From Sulfurovum sp. (GTDB taxonomy: Bacteria; Campylobacterota; Campylobacteria; Campylobacterales; Sulfurovaceae), in NCBI GenBank assembly GCA_027063305.1, contig JAMORY010000025.1, positions 53,753 to 117,752 on the forward strand: a stretch of DNA of 64,000 nt, given 5' to 3'. The position numbers and the translations under genes were made by a program. Shown one piece after another: positions 54,004-63,530 of the stretch (position 1 is its first letter; each line of letters opens with the position of its first letter). Under the pieces are notes generated by a model. It was not told where the DNA came from and did not search any database. It was given only the letters and a program-made list of their open reading frames with translations.

Positions 54004-54957
54004 ATGCGTATCGTGTGGTTCTCTCTATTGATTCCCCTCACACTTCTAGCACAAGATCAAATACACTACTCTATCAGTGAGTGTCAAGCGTTCAACAATC
54101 TCAAACATACGAAGAACACACATTATGTTGTTTTGAAAAAAGGGCGAACTTATCGCGTTAAACAGCACCATAAAGGTCAATACCTGATCGTGATCGAGGG
54201 GGAAACACCCTCTCAACGCTGGGTAGATGAAGCGTGTCTGTCACCAAAGGAGGGTGCTTCTGCTACTGTAGGAACGACTGAAAAGAAGCAACTACAGGCG
54301 GTATCGTCACGCAATCTGCTTGCCCTTTCATGGCAGAACGCTTTTTGTGAGACACACCGTCATAAGCCGGAGTGTCAACGTAGTATCAAAGAGCGTTTCT
54401 TTTATAGTAAAAAGAGAATGGATGACAAGCTGACCCTTCATGGGCTTTGGCCACAACCTAGAAGTAATATCTATTGTGACGTACCCAGACGATGGGTGAT
54501 CGCCGATAAACATGGAGCATGGGATAAACTCCCCGAACCGGCAATAACGCCATTGACCAAAAAAGCGCTTCAAGAGGTGATGCCGGGTGTGGTCTCGAAC
54601 CTTCACCGCCATGAGTGGATCAAGCACGGTACATGCTACGGAACGGATGCGGAAGCCTATTTTCAAGATGCTATCGCACTTACGCAAGAGGTATCACGTT
54701 CAAAAGTAGGGAGGTACTTACAGGCACACACTGGAAAACGTGTAACGCTTAAGCGTATTCGTGAACTTTTTGACGAGAGTTTCGGAAGAGGTGCAGGGTC
54801 GCATGTGGAGCTTCGCTGTCAGCGGGGTATGATCTCTGAACTATGGCTTCACCTTGGTGGCACGTCACACAGACTCTCCGAACTTCTTCATAAAGGTAAG
54901 AAGGTCTACAGCAGGTGTCAAACGGGTATTGTCGACAGAGTAGGGTTCCAAAAGTAA
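54004..54957 (+). CDS. Ribonuclease T2-family exported nuclease
   Basis: A 317-residue exported protein with a signal peptide (ending TLLAQ). The first 85 residues of the mature part form a separate small beta-rich domain (VLKKGRTYRVKQHH). The C-terminal 230 residues are RNase T2, with both active-site motifs: CAS1 in TLHGLWPQ (about 144-151) and CAS2 in HEWIKHGTCYG (about 202-212), with both catalytic His present. It should cut RNA in the periplasm or outside, perhaps for nutrient or nucleotide recovery. Cysteines at usual disulfide positions are present. It has its own -10 and no operon partner. Confidence 0.9.
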   Translation: MRIVWFSLLIPLTLLAQDQIHYSISECQAFNNLKHTKNTHYVVLKKGRTYRVKQHHKGQYLIVIEGETPSQRWVDEACLSPKEGASATVGTTEKKQLQAVSSRNLLALSWQNAFCETHRHKPECQRSIKERFFYSKKRMDDKLTLHGLWPQPRSNIYCDVPRRWVIADKHGAWDKLPEPAITPLTKKALQEVMPGVVSNLHRHEWIKHGTCYGTDAEAYFQDAIALTQEVSRSKVGRYLQAHTGKRVTLKRIRELFDESFGRGAGSHVELRCQRGMISELWLHLGGTSHRLSELLHKGKKVYSRCQTGIVDRVGFQK

Positions 54958-54982
54958 CGGCATGAAAATAAGAGGATAGTCG

Positions 54983-56269
54983 ATGGCAGACAAACAGGAT
55001 GTGCTTGAGGCACTCAAACATAGCAACCTCTTTTTGACAGGCGGCGCAGGAACGGGAAAGAGCTACATCACCAACGAGGTGATAGCGCATTACCGTAAAA
55101 CGGGTAAACAGGTCGTCTCTTTAGGTTCGACAGGGGTGAGTGCGGTGAACATAGGCGGTTTTACCGTACACAGTTTCTTTATTTTCGGTATCGCTTCGAA
55201 CTTCGAAGAGCTCGCTCAACATGACAAACGCGCCAAGAAGCGCTTGGGTGAGCTGAAGAAAGTACTTAAAGCGACCGACCTTATCATTATTGATGAAGTA
55301 TCCATGGTAAGTGCCGACCTGCTCGATATGATCGCCTATCGTTTGAACGCCTACGGATACCTTGGTAAAGTGATGTTCGTTGGAGATTTCTTTCAGTTGC
55401 CTCCGGTACAAAAACAGCAACGTAACCCGCATGATATTTTTGGACACAAGCTCTATGCTTTCGAGTCTTTGGCGTGGGAGCGGTTTGATCTGACGGTCAT
55501 CGAGTTAAAAGAGATGAAGCGCACTCAGGATGCGGAGTTTACTTACATTCTCTCCAAAGTACGGCAAGGTGTGTGCGATGAGGAAGTACTGTACTATATG
55601 CACAGACTCTGGAACAATAATGGACTGAAAAGAGATCCGACCGCACTTTTTGGGCGTAATGTAGAGGTGGAGCAGACCAACCGTGCAAGGCTGAACGAAC
55701 TCGATAGCGAAGAGACGATTCTCTTTGCCAATATAGAGATGTTCGGCAGTGTCAATGAGAAGAAGCTTGAGGGGTGGAAAAAGTTGCTTCCCGTCTCCGA
55801 ACAGCTTACCTTGAAAGAGGGGGTGCCTGTTCTTTTTACCGTTAACAAATGGGGCAAGTTCGTTAATGGAGAGCGCGGTATCTTGCGTACGATCGAAGAT
55901 GACTACCTTATCGTTGAAAAAGAGAATGAGTATGTGCGTGTGGAGCGTCATGATTTCGATCTTCTGGATATGGTCGTTAAAGATGACGGCACGATAGAGA
56001 CGATGACACAGGCTACCCTTTCGCAGTTTCCGCTAAAGCTCGCATATGCCGTGACCATTCATAAATCACAGGGGATGAGCATCGATAATCTGGTCTGTAA
56101 TGTCGACCATATCTTTGCTCCGAGCCAGTTCTATGTGGCGATATCCCGTGCGGTCGATCCGAATTTTTTGAAGATTGATTTTTCTCGTGGGGACCTGACA
56201 CGCTATCTACAGCGTGTGATCCATGTCGATGAGAGAGTGCGTGAATACTACCGAAACCTCACTGCTTAA
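54983..56269 (+). CDS. PIF1-like DNA helicase
   Basis: Superfamily 1 helicase of 428 residues in the PIF1/RecD2-like group. Walker A GGAGTGKS is at about 20, then GSTGVSAVNIGG, the Walker B form IIIDEVSMVSADL (about 100), GDFFQLPPV (motif III), and near the end KLAYAVTIHKSQGMS and YVAISRA, which are motifs V and VI. PIF1-type enzymes unwind G-quadruplexes and DNA-RNA hybrids; bacterial members of this short kind are not well studied. It follows the RNase T2 gene by 25 bases, and its stop overlaps the stop of the converging kinase gene by four bases. Confidence 0.88.
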   Translation: MADKQDVLEALKHSNLFLTGGAGTGKSYITNEVIAHYRKTGKQVVSLGSTGVSAVNIGGFTVHSFFIFGIASNFEELAQHDKRAKKRLGELKKVLKATDLIIIDEVSMVSADLLDMIAYRLNAYGYLGKVMFVGDFFQLPPVQKQQRNPHDIFGHKLYAFESLAWERFDLTVIELKEMKRTQDAEFTYILSKVRQGVCDEEVLYYMHRLWNNNGLKRDPTALFGRNVEVEQTNRARLNELDSEETILFANIEMFGSVNEKKLEGWKKLLPVSEQLTLKEGVPVLFTVNKWGKFVNGERGILRTIEDDYLIVEKENEYVRVERHDFDLLDMVVKDDGTIETMTQATLSQFPLKLAYAVTIHKSQGMSIDNLVCNVDHIFAPSQFYVAISRAVDPNFLKIDFSRGDLTRYLQRVIHVDERVREYYRNLTA

Positions 56270-58335
56270 AGGGTTACGGTAAAGACGGCACCTTCATCAT
56301 CGTTATGTACTTCTAGCATGCCGCCGCAGTGCTCCTCTACAATGATCTTACTCATGTAAAGCCCCAATCCCGTACCGTCCTTTTTGAGTTTGGTCGAGAA
56401 GTACGGATCGAAGACCTTTGGCAGGATATCATCAGGGATACCTCCGGCATTATCTTTGACGATCAGTTTTTTACCTTCGATGATCACCGTAATATGCGGA
56501 TCTTTCACCTCTTTTTCCAAAAGTGCGTCTTCGGCATTCTTGATGAGGTTCAATATCACTTGTCTAAGTTCATTCTCATAGGTCTCAAAGTTCACACTCT
56601 CGGCTTTCTGGATAATATTGAGTTTGATATTGTTGTTCTCCAGTGTACTTTCAATGATCCCGAGCACACTCTCAAGGATGGATTCAAGATTACTCTCAAC
56701 TTTGTCTTTAGTCGATTTAAAGAAGTTCCTAAAGTCATTGATGGTTGTGCTTAGGTGTTGTGCGAAACCGTTGATCTTCTTCGCAAGCTCAATAGCCTTT
56801 TCATGGGTCAACTTCTCTCTTTGTGCACTTATCTGTAGCGTAACAGCGGTCGTAGTAATGGCATTGAGCGGTTGTCTCCACTGGTGTGCGATCATATTGA
56901 TCATCTCTCCCATCTGTGCCAAACGTGACTGTTGTTGCATCAACTCTTGTGTAATACGGTTTTTTTCCTCTTCTTCCTTGACCTTTTCTTGCAGAAGTTC
57001 ACTTTGGGTGATATCAAGACGGATAGAGATGTAGGAGTCAACGATACCATTGGCATTATAGAGTGGCTCGACATGGGCATAGACCCAATAGAAACCGCCA
57101 TCTTTTGTTCTGTTCTTGATCTTTCCGCTCCATCCATGACCGTGAGCGATCTTCTCCCAAAGTTCTTTGAATACCTCTTTCGGCATATCGGGGTGACGGA
57201 CGATATTGTGGGATTGTCCTATCAGCTCCTCTTTGCTGTATCCGGATATCTCACTGAACGCCTGTGATACATCGATGATCTTTCCTTTTAGATCGGTAAT
57301 GGAACTGATGATGTATTTATCCGATACAATACGAAGTCTACGCTCATCTTCGATCAGTTTGGCAAGGGCGATCAACATCAGGATAAATATCATTATACTC
57401 AATGCGGTCAAAAGGTTGACAATAATAAAGATACTTCGTACATCACGGAGTTCCTTATGAATATATCTGTTGCTCTCTTCTTGAATGAACGCTCCTACGA
57501 TATTGAGGGAGTTGAGTGCTTTACTGATCGTCTCATACCATATAACGGGATCGACCTTTGTATGGTCCATGTTCTGATAGATCATATATTTTCGCATCAT
57601 CTCTATCTTTTTGAAGAACGGCTTTTGAAGCTGTTCCTTATAGAGTGCAATGGCTTTTGGCGATGCATAGATCAAAAAAGACTTCTCTTTCTCTTTTTCC
57701 ATAGAGAGAATACTAGTAAAGAGAATACGTGGTCTGAGACTTGTGACCTTTTGAGAAGTGATCGTCACTCCCAATGCACGTTCGATACCGCGGTACTCTT
57801 TTATATAAAGAAGGTTACTGTAGGCAAGAATATGAGATGTGATCACCGGTACATGTGAATCGATCGCCAGCTTGGAGATCTTTTGCAAGAACGTATCGGT
57901 CAGATAGGTGTAGGATTGAATGATCTCATTATATGTCAGATCGTCTTGAGTAATAGAGTTTCTGATATTGTGTAAAGGATCGATCACTTCGGTAATGAAG
58001 TGTTTGGCATCATAGAGCGTATCCATGTGGCTTTTTGCAAAGTTCTCCAGATTGATGATGGCAAGATCGGTCATTTTTTTCTGCTGTATAAGCCTTGTAC
58101 GGAAAGAGGAGTTCTTATCGAGTACGAACCCGCATGAGAGTCCACGCTCTTTTTGTAGGTTATGGATCGTATCGGCCAGTTTCGTACTGAATGCAATCTT
58201 GTCTTTGAGTAGTTGAAGTGTATGGATCTTCTGATAACTGTTATAGAGAATAAGGCTACCTAGAAAAATAAGGATCGCCGCCAAAATAGAGATTGGAATA
58301 AAAAGTTTCTGTTTTCTTGAAAAATGAATATGCAC
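56266..58335 (-). CDS. NIT-PAS sensor histidine kinase
   Basis: Sensor kinase of 689 residues. A membrane segment at about 13-33 is followed by a periplasmic NIT domain (about 45-295) with [19 protein letters not shown], sensing nitrate or nitrite by analogy. A second membrane segment lies at about 300-325. A PAS domain with the pattern [16 protein letters not shown] to [16 protein letters not shown] follows. The phosphoacceptor box is [13 protein letters not shown] with His484, then the ATPase N, G1 and G2 boxes including [10 protein letters not shown]. No regulator is adjacent. It converges on the PIF1 helicase gene with overlapping stops. Confidence 0.92.
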   Translation of the reverse strand: MHIHFSRKQKLFIPISILAAILIFLGSLILYNSYQKIHTLQLLKDKIAFSTKLADTIHNLQKERGLSCGFVLDKNSSFRTRLIQQKKMTDLAIINLENFAKSHMDTLYDAKHFITEVIDPLHNIRNSITQDDLTYNEIIQSYTYLTDTFLQKISKLAIDSHVPVITSHILAYSNLLYIKEYRGIERALGVTITSQKVTSLRPRILFTSILSMEKEKEKSFLIYASPKAIALYKEQLQKPFFKKIEMMRKYMIYQNMDHTKVDPVIWYETISKALNSLNIVGAFIQEESNRYIHKELRDVRSIFIIVNLLTALSIMIFILMLIALAKLIEDERRLRIVSDKYIISSITDLKGKIIDVSQAFSEISGYSKEELIGQSHNIVRHPDMPKEVFKELWEKIAHGHGWSGKIKNRTKDGGFYWVYAHVEPLYNANGIVDSYISIRLDITQSELLQEKVKEEEEKNRITQELMQQQSRLAQMGEMINMIAHQWRQPLNAITTTAVTLQISAQREKLTHEKAIELAKKINGFAQHLSTTINDFRNFFKSTKDKVESNLESILESVLGIIESTLENNNIKLNIIQKAESVNFETYENELRQVILNLIKNAEDALLEKEVKDPHITVIIEGKKLIVKDNAGGIPDDILPKVFDPYFSTKLKKDGTGLGLYMSKIIVEEHCGGMLEVHNDDEGAVFTVTL

Positions 58336-58441
58336 GGTCTCTTCTATACTTTACTTTTATATTTTTAAAGGTTCATCTTCTATAGGATGAGCTTTCTATA
58401 ATTATAGTCTAAAAATATATCTTAACTATCTTAAGATGGAA

Positions 58442-59134
58442 TTATTTTCCTTTACCTGTAACTATTTTTACAGATCCCCCCTCTCTAATATGTAAAAGAC
58501 GCTCTTTTATCAACGTGACATCACCGTCAAGTTCAATGAAATTATATTCATTATCAAGATCGATCGTAAGCGATCTTGGTACCTCCCCATAGAAGCTGCC
58601 GATCCTTCCTAGCGCTCTAAGCGGGGTGAAGATAAAAAAGCGTCTTTTACTCATAAGCATGAAAGGGGTCATCAATAGGTGTGCAGGCAGGAGCAGTAGT
58701 GCGGCAAGTAGATATTTTGCCATACCGTGCTTAAGCAGACCGAAGCGTAAGGTCTCAGAGATAAAAATATGTTGCAGATCCCCCATGTTTCCCGCAGAGA
58801 AGAGGAAGCATTCGTCATTGAGTAAAAAGAGATGGTGTTTTTGGGATACTGGTCTCTTCCCCTCTGCCAGCATCTGGAGGATATCTTCTATCTTGGGGGC
58901 ACGATGTATCTTGGCAACGACATTGAAGGAACCTACGGGGTTTACAATAAAAGTAGGGAGGTTATCAAGACGGTGGAGTCTGTGTACAACACGTCTGATA
59001 GTACCGTCACCGCCATGGATGATCACATAGTCATAGCAAAACCCGTCCCAATCGTTTATCTCATCGAGTATTCGAACAGAATCGATCGATAATGCAGGGT
59101 GTTCCACCTTTTTTCCAATAGATAGAATGCGCAT
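58442..59134 (-). CDS. Diacylglycerol-kinase-like protein
   Basis: A 230-residue protein with a diacylglycerol-kinase catalytic-like domain. It carries YVIIHGGDGTIRRVVH, the nucleotide-binding GGDGT, and NPVGSFNVVAKI, the second conserved loop, but the whole is shorter than full lipid kinases such as YegS (about 300). A Leu-rich helix at about 140-165 could touch the membrane. Lipid or sphingosine phosphorylation is possible. The start follows a strong GGAGG. It may be a fragment of the family, but no frameshift was seen. Confidence 0.75.
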   Translation of the reverse strand: MRILSIGKKVEHPALSIDSVRILDEINDWDGFCYDYVIIHGGDGTIRRVVHRLHRLDNLPTFIVNPVGSFNVVAKIHRAPKIEDILQMLAEGKRPVSQKHHLFLLNDECFLFSAGNMGDLQHIFISETLRFGLLKHGMAKYLLAALLLLPAHLLMTPFMLMSKRRFFIFTPLRALGRIGSFYGEVPRSLTIDLDNEYNFIELDGDVTLIKERLLHIREGGSVKIVTGKGK

Positions 59135-59230
59135 TTATGCCCCCTCCTTCGCCCGTAAATTTTGAGGCGATTATAGCACCTTAAAGATGAAAAACATGTG
59201 GATGTAATCGCATATTTATCACATTTTGAC

Positions 59231-59236
59231 TATAAT
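59231..59236 (+). promoter_or_regulatory. Candidate -10 element of purL
   Basis: TATAAT 37 bases before the purL ATG, with no strong -35 (a weak TCGCAT at the right spacing). Confidence 0.35.
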
Positions 59237-59273
59237 ATAGCCCTTATTTCACCCTTTATAAAGGACACACTTT

Positions 59274-61499
59274 ATGTCACAGCCAGTAGAAAACTTAGAT
59301 GAAGTTCTAAAGAGTCATAAACTCTCTAAAGAGGAGTATGAAGATATCCTTCGTATCCTTGACGGTCGCCATCCGAACATTGTAGAGATCGGTATCTTCT
59401 CCGCAATGTGGTCAGAGCACTGCTCATACAAGTCAAGTAAAAAATATCTGAACGGTTTCCCGACCAAAGCACCATGGGTCATCCAAGGACCGGGTGAGAA
59501 TGCCGGTGTCATCGATATCGGTGACGGTATGGCGGCAGTCTTTAAGATGGAGAGCCACAACCACCCATCGTTCATTGAGCCGTTCCAAGGTGCGGCGACA
59601 GGTGTTGGTGGGATCCTTAGAGATATCTTTACCATGGGAGCACGTCCTGTAGCCAACCTCAATGCTTTGCGTTTTGGTAAGGTCAGAGGCAACGATGAGA
59701 CAGCCAAGTACCAAAGACACCTAGTTCGCGGTGTGGTTGACGGTATCGGAAGCTACGGGAACTGTATGGGTATTCCTACCATCGGTGGTGAAGTGAGCTT
59801 CGATGAGAGCTACAATGGTAATATCCTTGTCAACGCCTTCTCTTTGGGGCTTGTGAGGTCCGATGAGATCTTCCTTGGTGTGGCATCGGGTGTGGGTAAC
59901 CCTGTGATGTATGTCGGTTCTAAAACAGGACGTGACGGTCTTGGCGGTGCGGTAATGAGTTCAGACTCCTTTACCGAAGAGTCAAAATCACTCAGACCGA
60001 CTGTTCAGGTAGGTGACCCGTTTACTGAAAAACTGCTTCTTGAAGCGTGTCTTGAGCTCTTCCAGACCGATGCGATCGTCGGTATTCAGGATATGGGTGC
60101 GGCAGGACTGACCTCAAGCTCATTCGAGATGGCAGGAAAGACAGGTGCTGGGCTTAGAATGGATCTTGACAAAGTACCCGCACGTGAAGAGGGAATGACC
60201 CCGTATGATTTCATGCTTTCAGAGTCTCAGGAGCGTATGCTTATTTGTGCGAAGAAGGGTAGAGAGCAGGAGATCATCGATATCTTCGAGAAGTGGGAAC
60301 TTGATGTTGCCGTTATCGGTGAAGTAACTGACACAGAGCGTATGGAGCTCTTCTGGCATGGTGAGAAAGTGTGTGATATGCCGATCGCTCCGGTAAGTGA
60401 AGAAGCACCGATCCTTGAGCGACCGACAGCACGTCCGGCATACCTCGATGAAGTCAATGCCAAAACAGTCGATGACTTTGCCCCTGTAGCTGACCAAGAA
60501 GCGTATGAGAAGCTTTTGGCATCACTTGAAGTCGTGGACAAAGCATGGGTCTACAACCAATACGACTCCATGGTACAGACCAACACGACCAAACATCCCG
60601 GAAGCCTTGACGCATCAAGTATCCGTGTTAAAGAGAACGGTAAAGCGCTTGCGATGAGCTCGGATTGTAATCCTCGCTACTGCTACATCGACCCTAAAGG
60701 CGGTGCGGCATTGGCGGTGGTCGAGTCTGGACGTAACGTAGCGATGAGTGGTGCGAGACCACTCTCCATTACCGACTGTTTGAACTACGGGAACCCTGAG
60801 AACCCTGAAGTGATGTGGCAGTTCGCCCAAGGGTGCGAGGGGATCAAAGAGGCGTGCAGCGAGCTTAATACACCGGTAGTTTCCGGAAACGTATCGCTTT
60901 ACAACGAAACCAACGGTGTCTCCGTCTTCCCAACCCCTGCCATTGCAATGGTAGGACTCAATGACGATGAGAACAAAGTCCTTCCTTCTGCATTCCAGAA
61001 AGCAGGATCTCACATCGTATTGGTAGGAGAGACCAGAGGTGAGTTTGGCGGATCGCTCTACATTAAAGAGCTTTACGGTGAAACGGTTGGAAAACTGCCA
61101 AGTTTTGACTATGAGAACGAGTTGAAGCTCTGGGATCTTGTGATCGAAGCGAACAAAGCAGACCTGCTTCTCTCTGCCAAAGATGTCAACCTTGGCGGTG
61201 TAGCGATCGCACTGAGCAAGATGGCAGCAGTAGGCAACCATGGTGTACGTGCGGATGTAAGTGTCATAGACAGCCGTGATATCTTCGATGAGTCCCAAAG
61301 CCGCGCACTGCTTGAAGTTGAGAGTGTAGAGAAGCTTGACAAACTGATGGAGATGGTTCAGAAGCTTGGACTCAAAGCTGAAGTGATCGGTACTGTCGGT
61401 GGGGATGAAGTACGTGTTAATGAGGTGCAGCTGCCGCTTGAGAAAGTGAAGGATGTCTATTTCAATACGTTTGCCAGAACGATTGAGCAGGATCTGTAA
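59274..61499 (+). CDS. purL: Phosphoribosylformylglycinamidine synthase subunit II
   Basis: Makes FGAM from FGAR, ATP and ammonia in purine synthesis, with PurQ and PurS. The 741 residues are the length of the small PurL. Visible marks are [18 protein letters not shown] (about 42-59), [38 protein letters not shown] and [17 protein letters not shown], all typical of the AIR synthase superfamily. A leader of 37 bases follows the -10. PurQ and PurS are not in the window. It is followed by a repeat-rich spacer and then purH. Confidence 0.97.
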   Translation: MSQPVENLDEVLKSHKLSKEEYEDILRILDGRHPNIVEIGIFSAMWSEHCSYKSSKKYLNGFPTKAPWVIQGPGENAGVIDIGDGMAAVFKMESHNHPSFIEPFQGAATGVGGILRDIFTMGARPVANLNALRFGKVRGNDETAKYQRHLVRGVVDGIGSYGNCMGIPTIGGEVSFDESYNGNILVNAFSLGLVRSDEIFLGVASGVGNPVMYVGSKTGRDGLGGAVMSSDSFTEESKSLRPTVQVGDPFTEKLLLEACLELFQTDAIVGIQDMGAAGLTSSSFEMAGKTGAGLRMDLDKVPAREEGMTPYDFMLSESQERMLICAKKGREQEIIDIFEKWELDVAVIGEVTDTERMELFWHGEKVCDMPIAPVSEEAPILERPTARPAYLDEVNAKTVDDFAPVADQEAYEKLLASLEVVDKAWVYNQYDSMVQTNTTKHPGSLDASSIRVKENGKALAMSSDCNPRYCYIDPKGGAALAVVESGRNVAMSGARPLSITDCLNYGNPENPEVMWQFAQGCEGIKEACSELNTPVVSGNVSLYNETNGVSVFPTPAIAMVGLNDDENKVLPSAFQKAGSHIVLVGETRGEFGGSLYIKELYGETVGKLPSFDYENELKLWDLVIEANKADLLLSAKDVNLGGVAIALSKMAAVGNHGVRADVSVIDSRDIFDESQSRALLEVESVEKLDKLMEMVQKLGLKAEVIGTVGGDEVRVNEVQLPLEKVKDVYFNTFARTIEQDL

Positions 61500-61520
61500 A
61501 AGTATCATGTCATTCCCAAC

Positions 61521-61607
61521 TTGCACCCCAAGGGTATTTCCTTCGGGTATTGGGAATTTTAAAAGAGTGTAGGGTAGGTGCTCACAGGAAATGCCCTTGG
61601 GGTGCAA
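61521..61607. repeat. Long imperfect inverted repeat
   Basis: Arms of 22 bases (61521-61542 and 61586-61607) match in 21 of 22 positions as reverse complements, around a 43-base loop that itself contains a nested eight-base pairing with the left flank (ATTCCCAA at 61512 and TTGGGAAT at 61550). The arms are built around TTGCACCCCAAGGG. It lies just after the purL stop and could be a terminator, a REP-like element or a mobile remnant. There is no coding sequence. Confidence 0.7.
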
Positions 61608-61667
61608 TTGCCTACCTTTCTAACGTCTAAATACTAATAAACCTTTTTAGTGTATTAGGGTTTTCTT

Positions 61668-61690
61668 TCCACCTTTTTAAAAAAGGTGGA
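61668..61690. terminator. Hairpin with A/T-rich stem
   Basis: TCCACCTTTTT pairs with AAAAAAGGTGGA with almost no loop, about 170 bases after purL and 136 before purH. It could terminate transcription on either strand or form a cruciform. It lies between the two larger inverted repeats. Confidence 0.45.
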
Positions 61691-61699
61691 GCCAAAAGC

Positions 61700-61790
61700 G
61701 TTGTAGTCGCAATTGTGCGGGCGATGCTTGATGCGCCTTGCTTCGCAAATATGGGCGCATACGCATCTGCACAAAAAGTGCGACTACAAC
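61700..61790. repeat. Inverted repeat before purH
   Basis: Perfect 12-base arms GTTGTAGTCGCA (61700-61711) and TGCGACTACAAC (61779-61790) flank about 67 bases that contain further GC-rich self-complementary pieces (GTGC/GCAC, GATGCG/CGCATC). It resembles a REP or small mobile repeat. It ends 35 bases before the purH start, so it could act on the purH leader. Confidence 0.6.
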
Positions 61791-61825
61791 AAAGAATATT
61801 ATGAAGAAAAAGAGAGATTAATTAA

Positions 61826-63358
61826 ATGAGAGCATTACTAAGTGTAAGTGACAAAGCGGGTATCGTTGCGTTCGCGCAAGGATTGGAGAAGCTTGGATGG
61901 GAGATCATCTCTACAGGTGGAACGTATAAGAAGCTTTCCGAAGCGGGTGTGAAGGTCATTGAGATCGATGAGGTGACGAAGTTCCCTGAGTGTTTTGAGG
62001 GGCGTGTGAAGACACTCAACCCTTATGTGCATGGCGGTATCTTGCACAAGCGTGGTGATGAAGCGCATGTGGCTCAGGCAAAAGAGCTTGGTGTAGAGGG
62101 TATCGACCTTGTATGTGTGAACCTCTACCCGTTCAAAGAGACCATTGAGAGAACCGATAACTTTGGTGAGATCATCGAGAACATCGATATCGGTGGACCA
62201 ACCATGGTCAGAAGTGCGGCAAAGAACTTTAACGATGTGCTTATTGTAACCGATGTCAACGACTACAGTGCGGTTCTTGCTGCACTTGAGAACAAAGAGG
62301 ACTCTCTTGAGTTCAGACGCAACCTGATGATCAAAGCGTTCGAGCATACCGCAGCCTATGACAGTATGATCGCCAACTATATGAACGGGCGTTTCAATGA
62401 CGGGTTTGGTGCGTACCAGTTTATTACCGGCAAGAAAGTGTTTCAGACACGTTACGGAGAAAACCCGCATCAAGACGGTGCGCTTTATGAGTTTAACAAC
62501 CACTTTAGCGAGAACTTCAAGCAGGTCAAAGGTGAAGCAAGCTTCAACAACATTAACGATGTCAACGGTGCGCTGAAGATCGCTTCAAGCTTCGGGGATG
62601 AAAATGCCGTATGTATCGTCAAGCATGGGAACCCGTGTGGATTTGCCATTAAAGATACACTCCTTGAAAGTTACGTAGAGGCACTTAAGTGTGACCCTGT
62701 TTCTGCCTTTGGTGGTGTAGTGGCAGTCAATGGTGTGGTCGATGCCGAGCTTGCCAAGAAGATGAACGAGATCTTCCTTGAAGTGGTGATGGCAGCAGAC
62801 TTTACTCCTGAAGCGCTTGAAGTATTTGAGAAGAAAAAACGCCTCAAACTCTTTGCACAAGGTGGAGAGAAACTTGTGATGAGCAAAGACAAGTACGACT
62901 TCAAACACGTTGACGGTGGATTTGTCTTCCAAAACTCAGACTGCATCTGTGACAACGAAGTGCACAATGCTGAGTGCAAGTCTGAAAACCAAGCAACTGC
63001 ACAAGAGATGAAAGACCTTGAGATCGCTTGGAAGGTTGCTGGGCTTACGAAATCAAACTGTGTCGTTTACGTCAAAGACTCTGCGATGGTTGCCGTAGGT
63101 ATGGGAATGACCAGCCGTGTCGATGCAGCACAGTGTGCGCTTAAAAAAGCAAAAGAGATGGGACTGGATGTTACCGGTGCTGCTATGGCTTCTGAAGCCT
63201 TCTTCCCGTTCCGTGACTCGGTTGATGCAGCAGCCCAAGCAGGTGTTAGTGCTATTATCGAACCGGGTGGAAGCATCCGTGACGACGAAGTGATCGAAGC
63301 AGCGAATGAGCACGGAATCTCGCTTTATTTTACGACGGTAAGACACTTCCTGCACTAA
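61826..63358 (+). CDS. purH: Bifunctional AICAR formyltransferase/IMP cyclohydrolase
   Basis: Carries out the last two steps of IMP synthesis. The 510 residues include the N-terminal cyclohydrolase (about 1-190, [18 protein letters not shown] and the [16 protein letters not shown] block) and the C-terminal formyltransferase (about 200-510), with [46 protein letters not shown] and the C-terminal HGISLYFT. The length and order are normal. No ribosome binding site of the usual kind stands before the ATG except a GAGAG. It is followed by a strong hairpin. Confidence 0.96.
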   Translation: MRALLSVSDKAGIVAFAQGLEKLGWEIISTGGTYKKLSEAGVKVIEIDEVTKFPECFEGRVKTLNPYVHGGILHKRGDEAHVAQAKELGVEGIDLVCVNLYPFKETIERTDNFGEIIENIDIGGPTMVRSAAKNFNDVLIVTDVNDYSAVLAALENKEDSLEFRRNLMIKAFEHTAAYDSMIANYMNGRFNDGFGAYQFITGKKVFQTRYGENPHQDGALYEFNNHFSENFKQVKGEASFNNINDVNGALKIASSFGDENAVCIVKHGNPCGFAIKDTLLESYVEALKCDPVSAFGGVVAVNGVVDAELAKKMNEIFLEVVMAADFTPEALEVFEKKKRLKLFAQGGEKLVMSKDKYDFKHVDGGFVFQNSDCICDNEVHNAECKSENQATAQEMKDLEIAWKVAGLTKSNCVVYVKDSAMVAVGMGMTSRVDAAQCALKKAKEMGLDVTGAAMASEAFFPFRDSVDAAAQAGVSAIIEPGGSIRDDEVIEAANEHGISLYFTTVRHFLH

Positions 63359-63416
63359 AAGCTGTTTGCTTTTAGTGAGTGAAGAGTGAATAACAAATAG
63401 TGAATAGTGTGGGTAT

Positions 63417-63444
63417 GCTTTTCTGTCGAAAAGCTTTTATTTTA
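63417..63444 (+). terminator. Rho-independent terminator of purH
   Basis: GCTTTTC pairs perfectly with GAAAAGC around a TGTC loop and is followed by TTTTATTTT. It lies 58 bases after the purH stop. Confidence 0.65.
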
Positions 63445-63475
63445 AGGATGAGTTAATGTAACTTATATGAAATTT

Positions 63476-63530
63476 CCTCACTCCTCACTCCTCACTCCTC
63501 ACTCCTCACTCCTCACTCCTCACTCCTCAC
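63476..63530. repeat. Tandem heptamer repeat
   Basis: The heptamer CCTCACT is repeated almost eight times without a break. Its right end encodes the last few residues and the stop of the TrmH-family gene on the minus strand. A 7-base unit is not a multiple of three, so copy changes beyond the stop would not alter the protein. Confidence 0.9.

Noticed and set aside
60615..61607. A 330-codon frame on the minus strand over purL.
   Set aside because: Antisense to purL with no motif of its own; ends within the inverted repeat.
63476..63530. The heptamer array as a CRISPR array.
   Set aside because: Direct repeats of seven bases with no spacers; no cas gene nearby. It is a simple tandem repeat.
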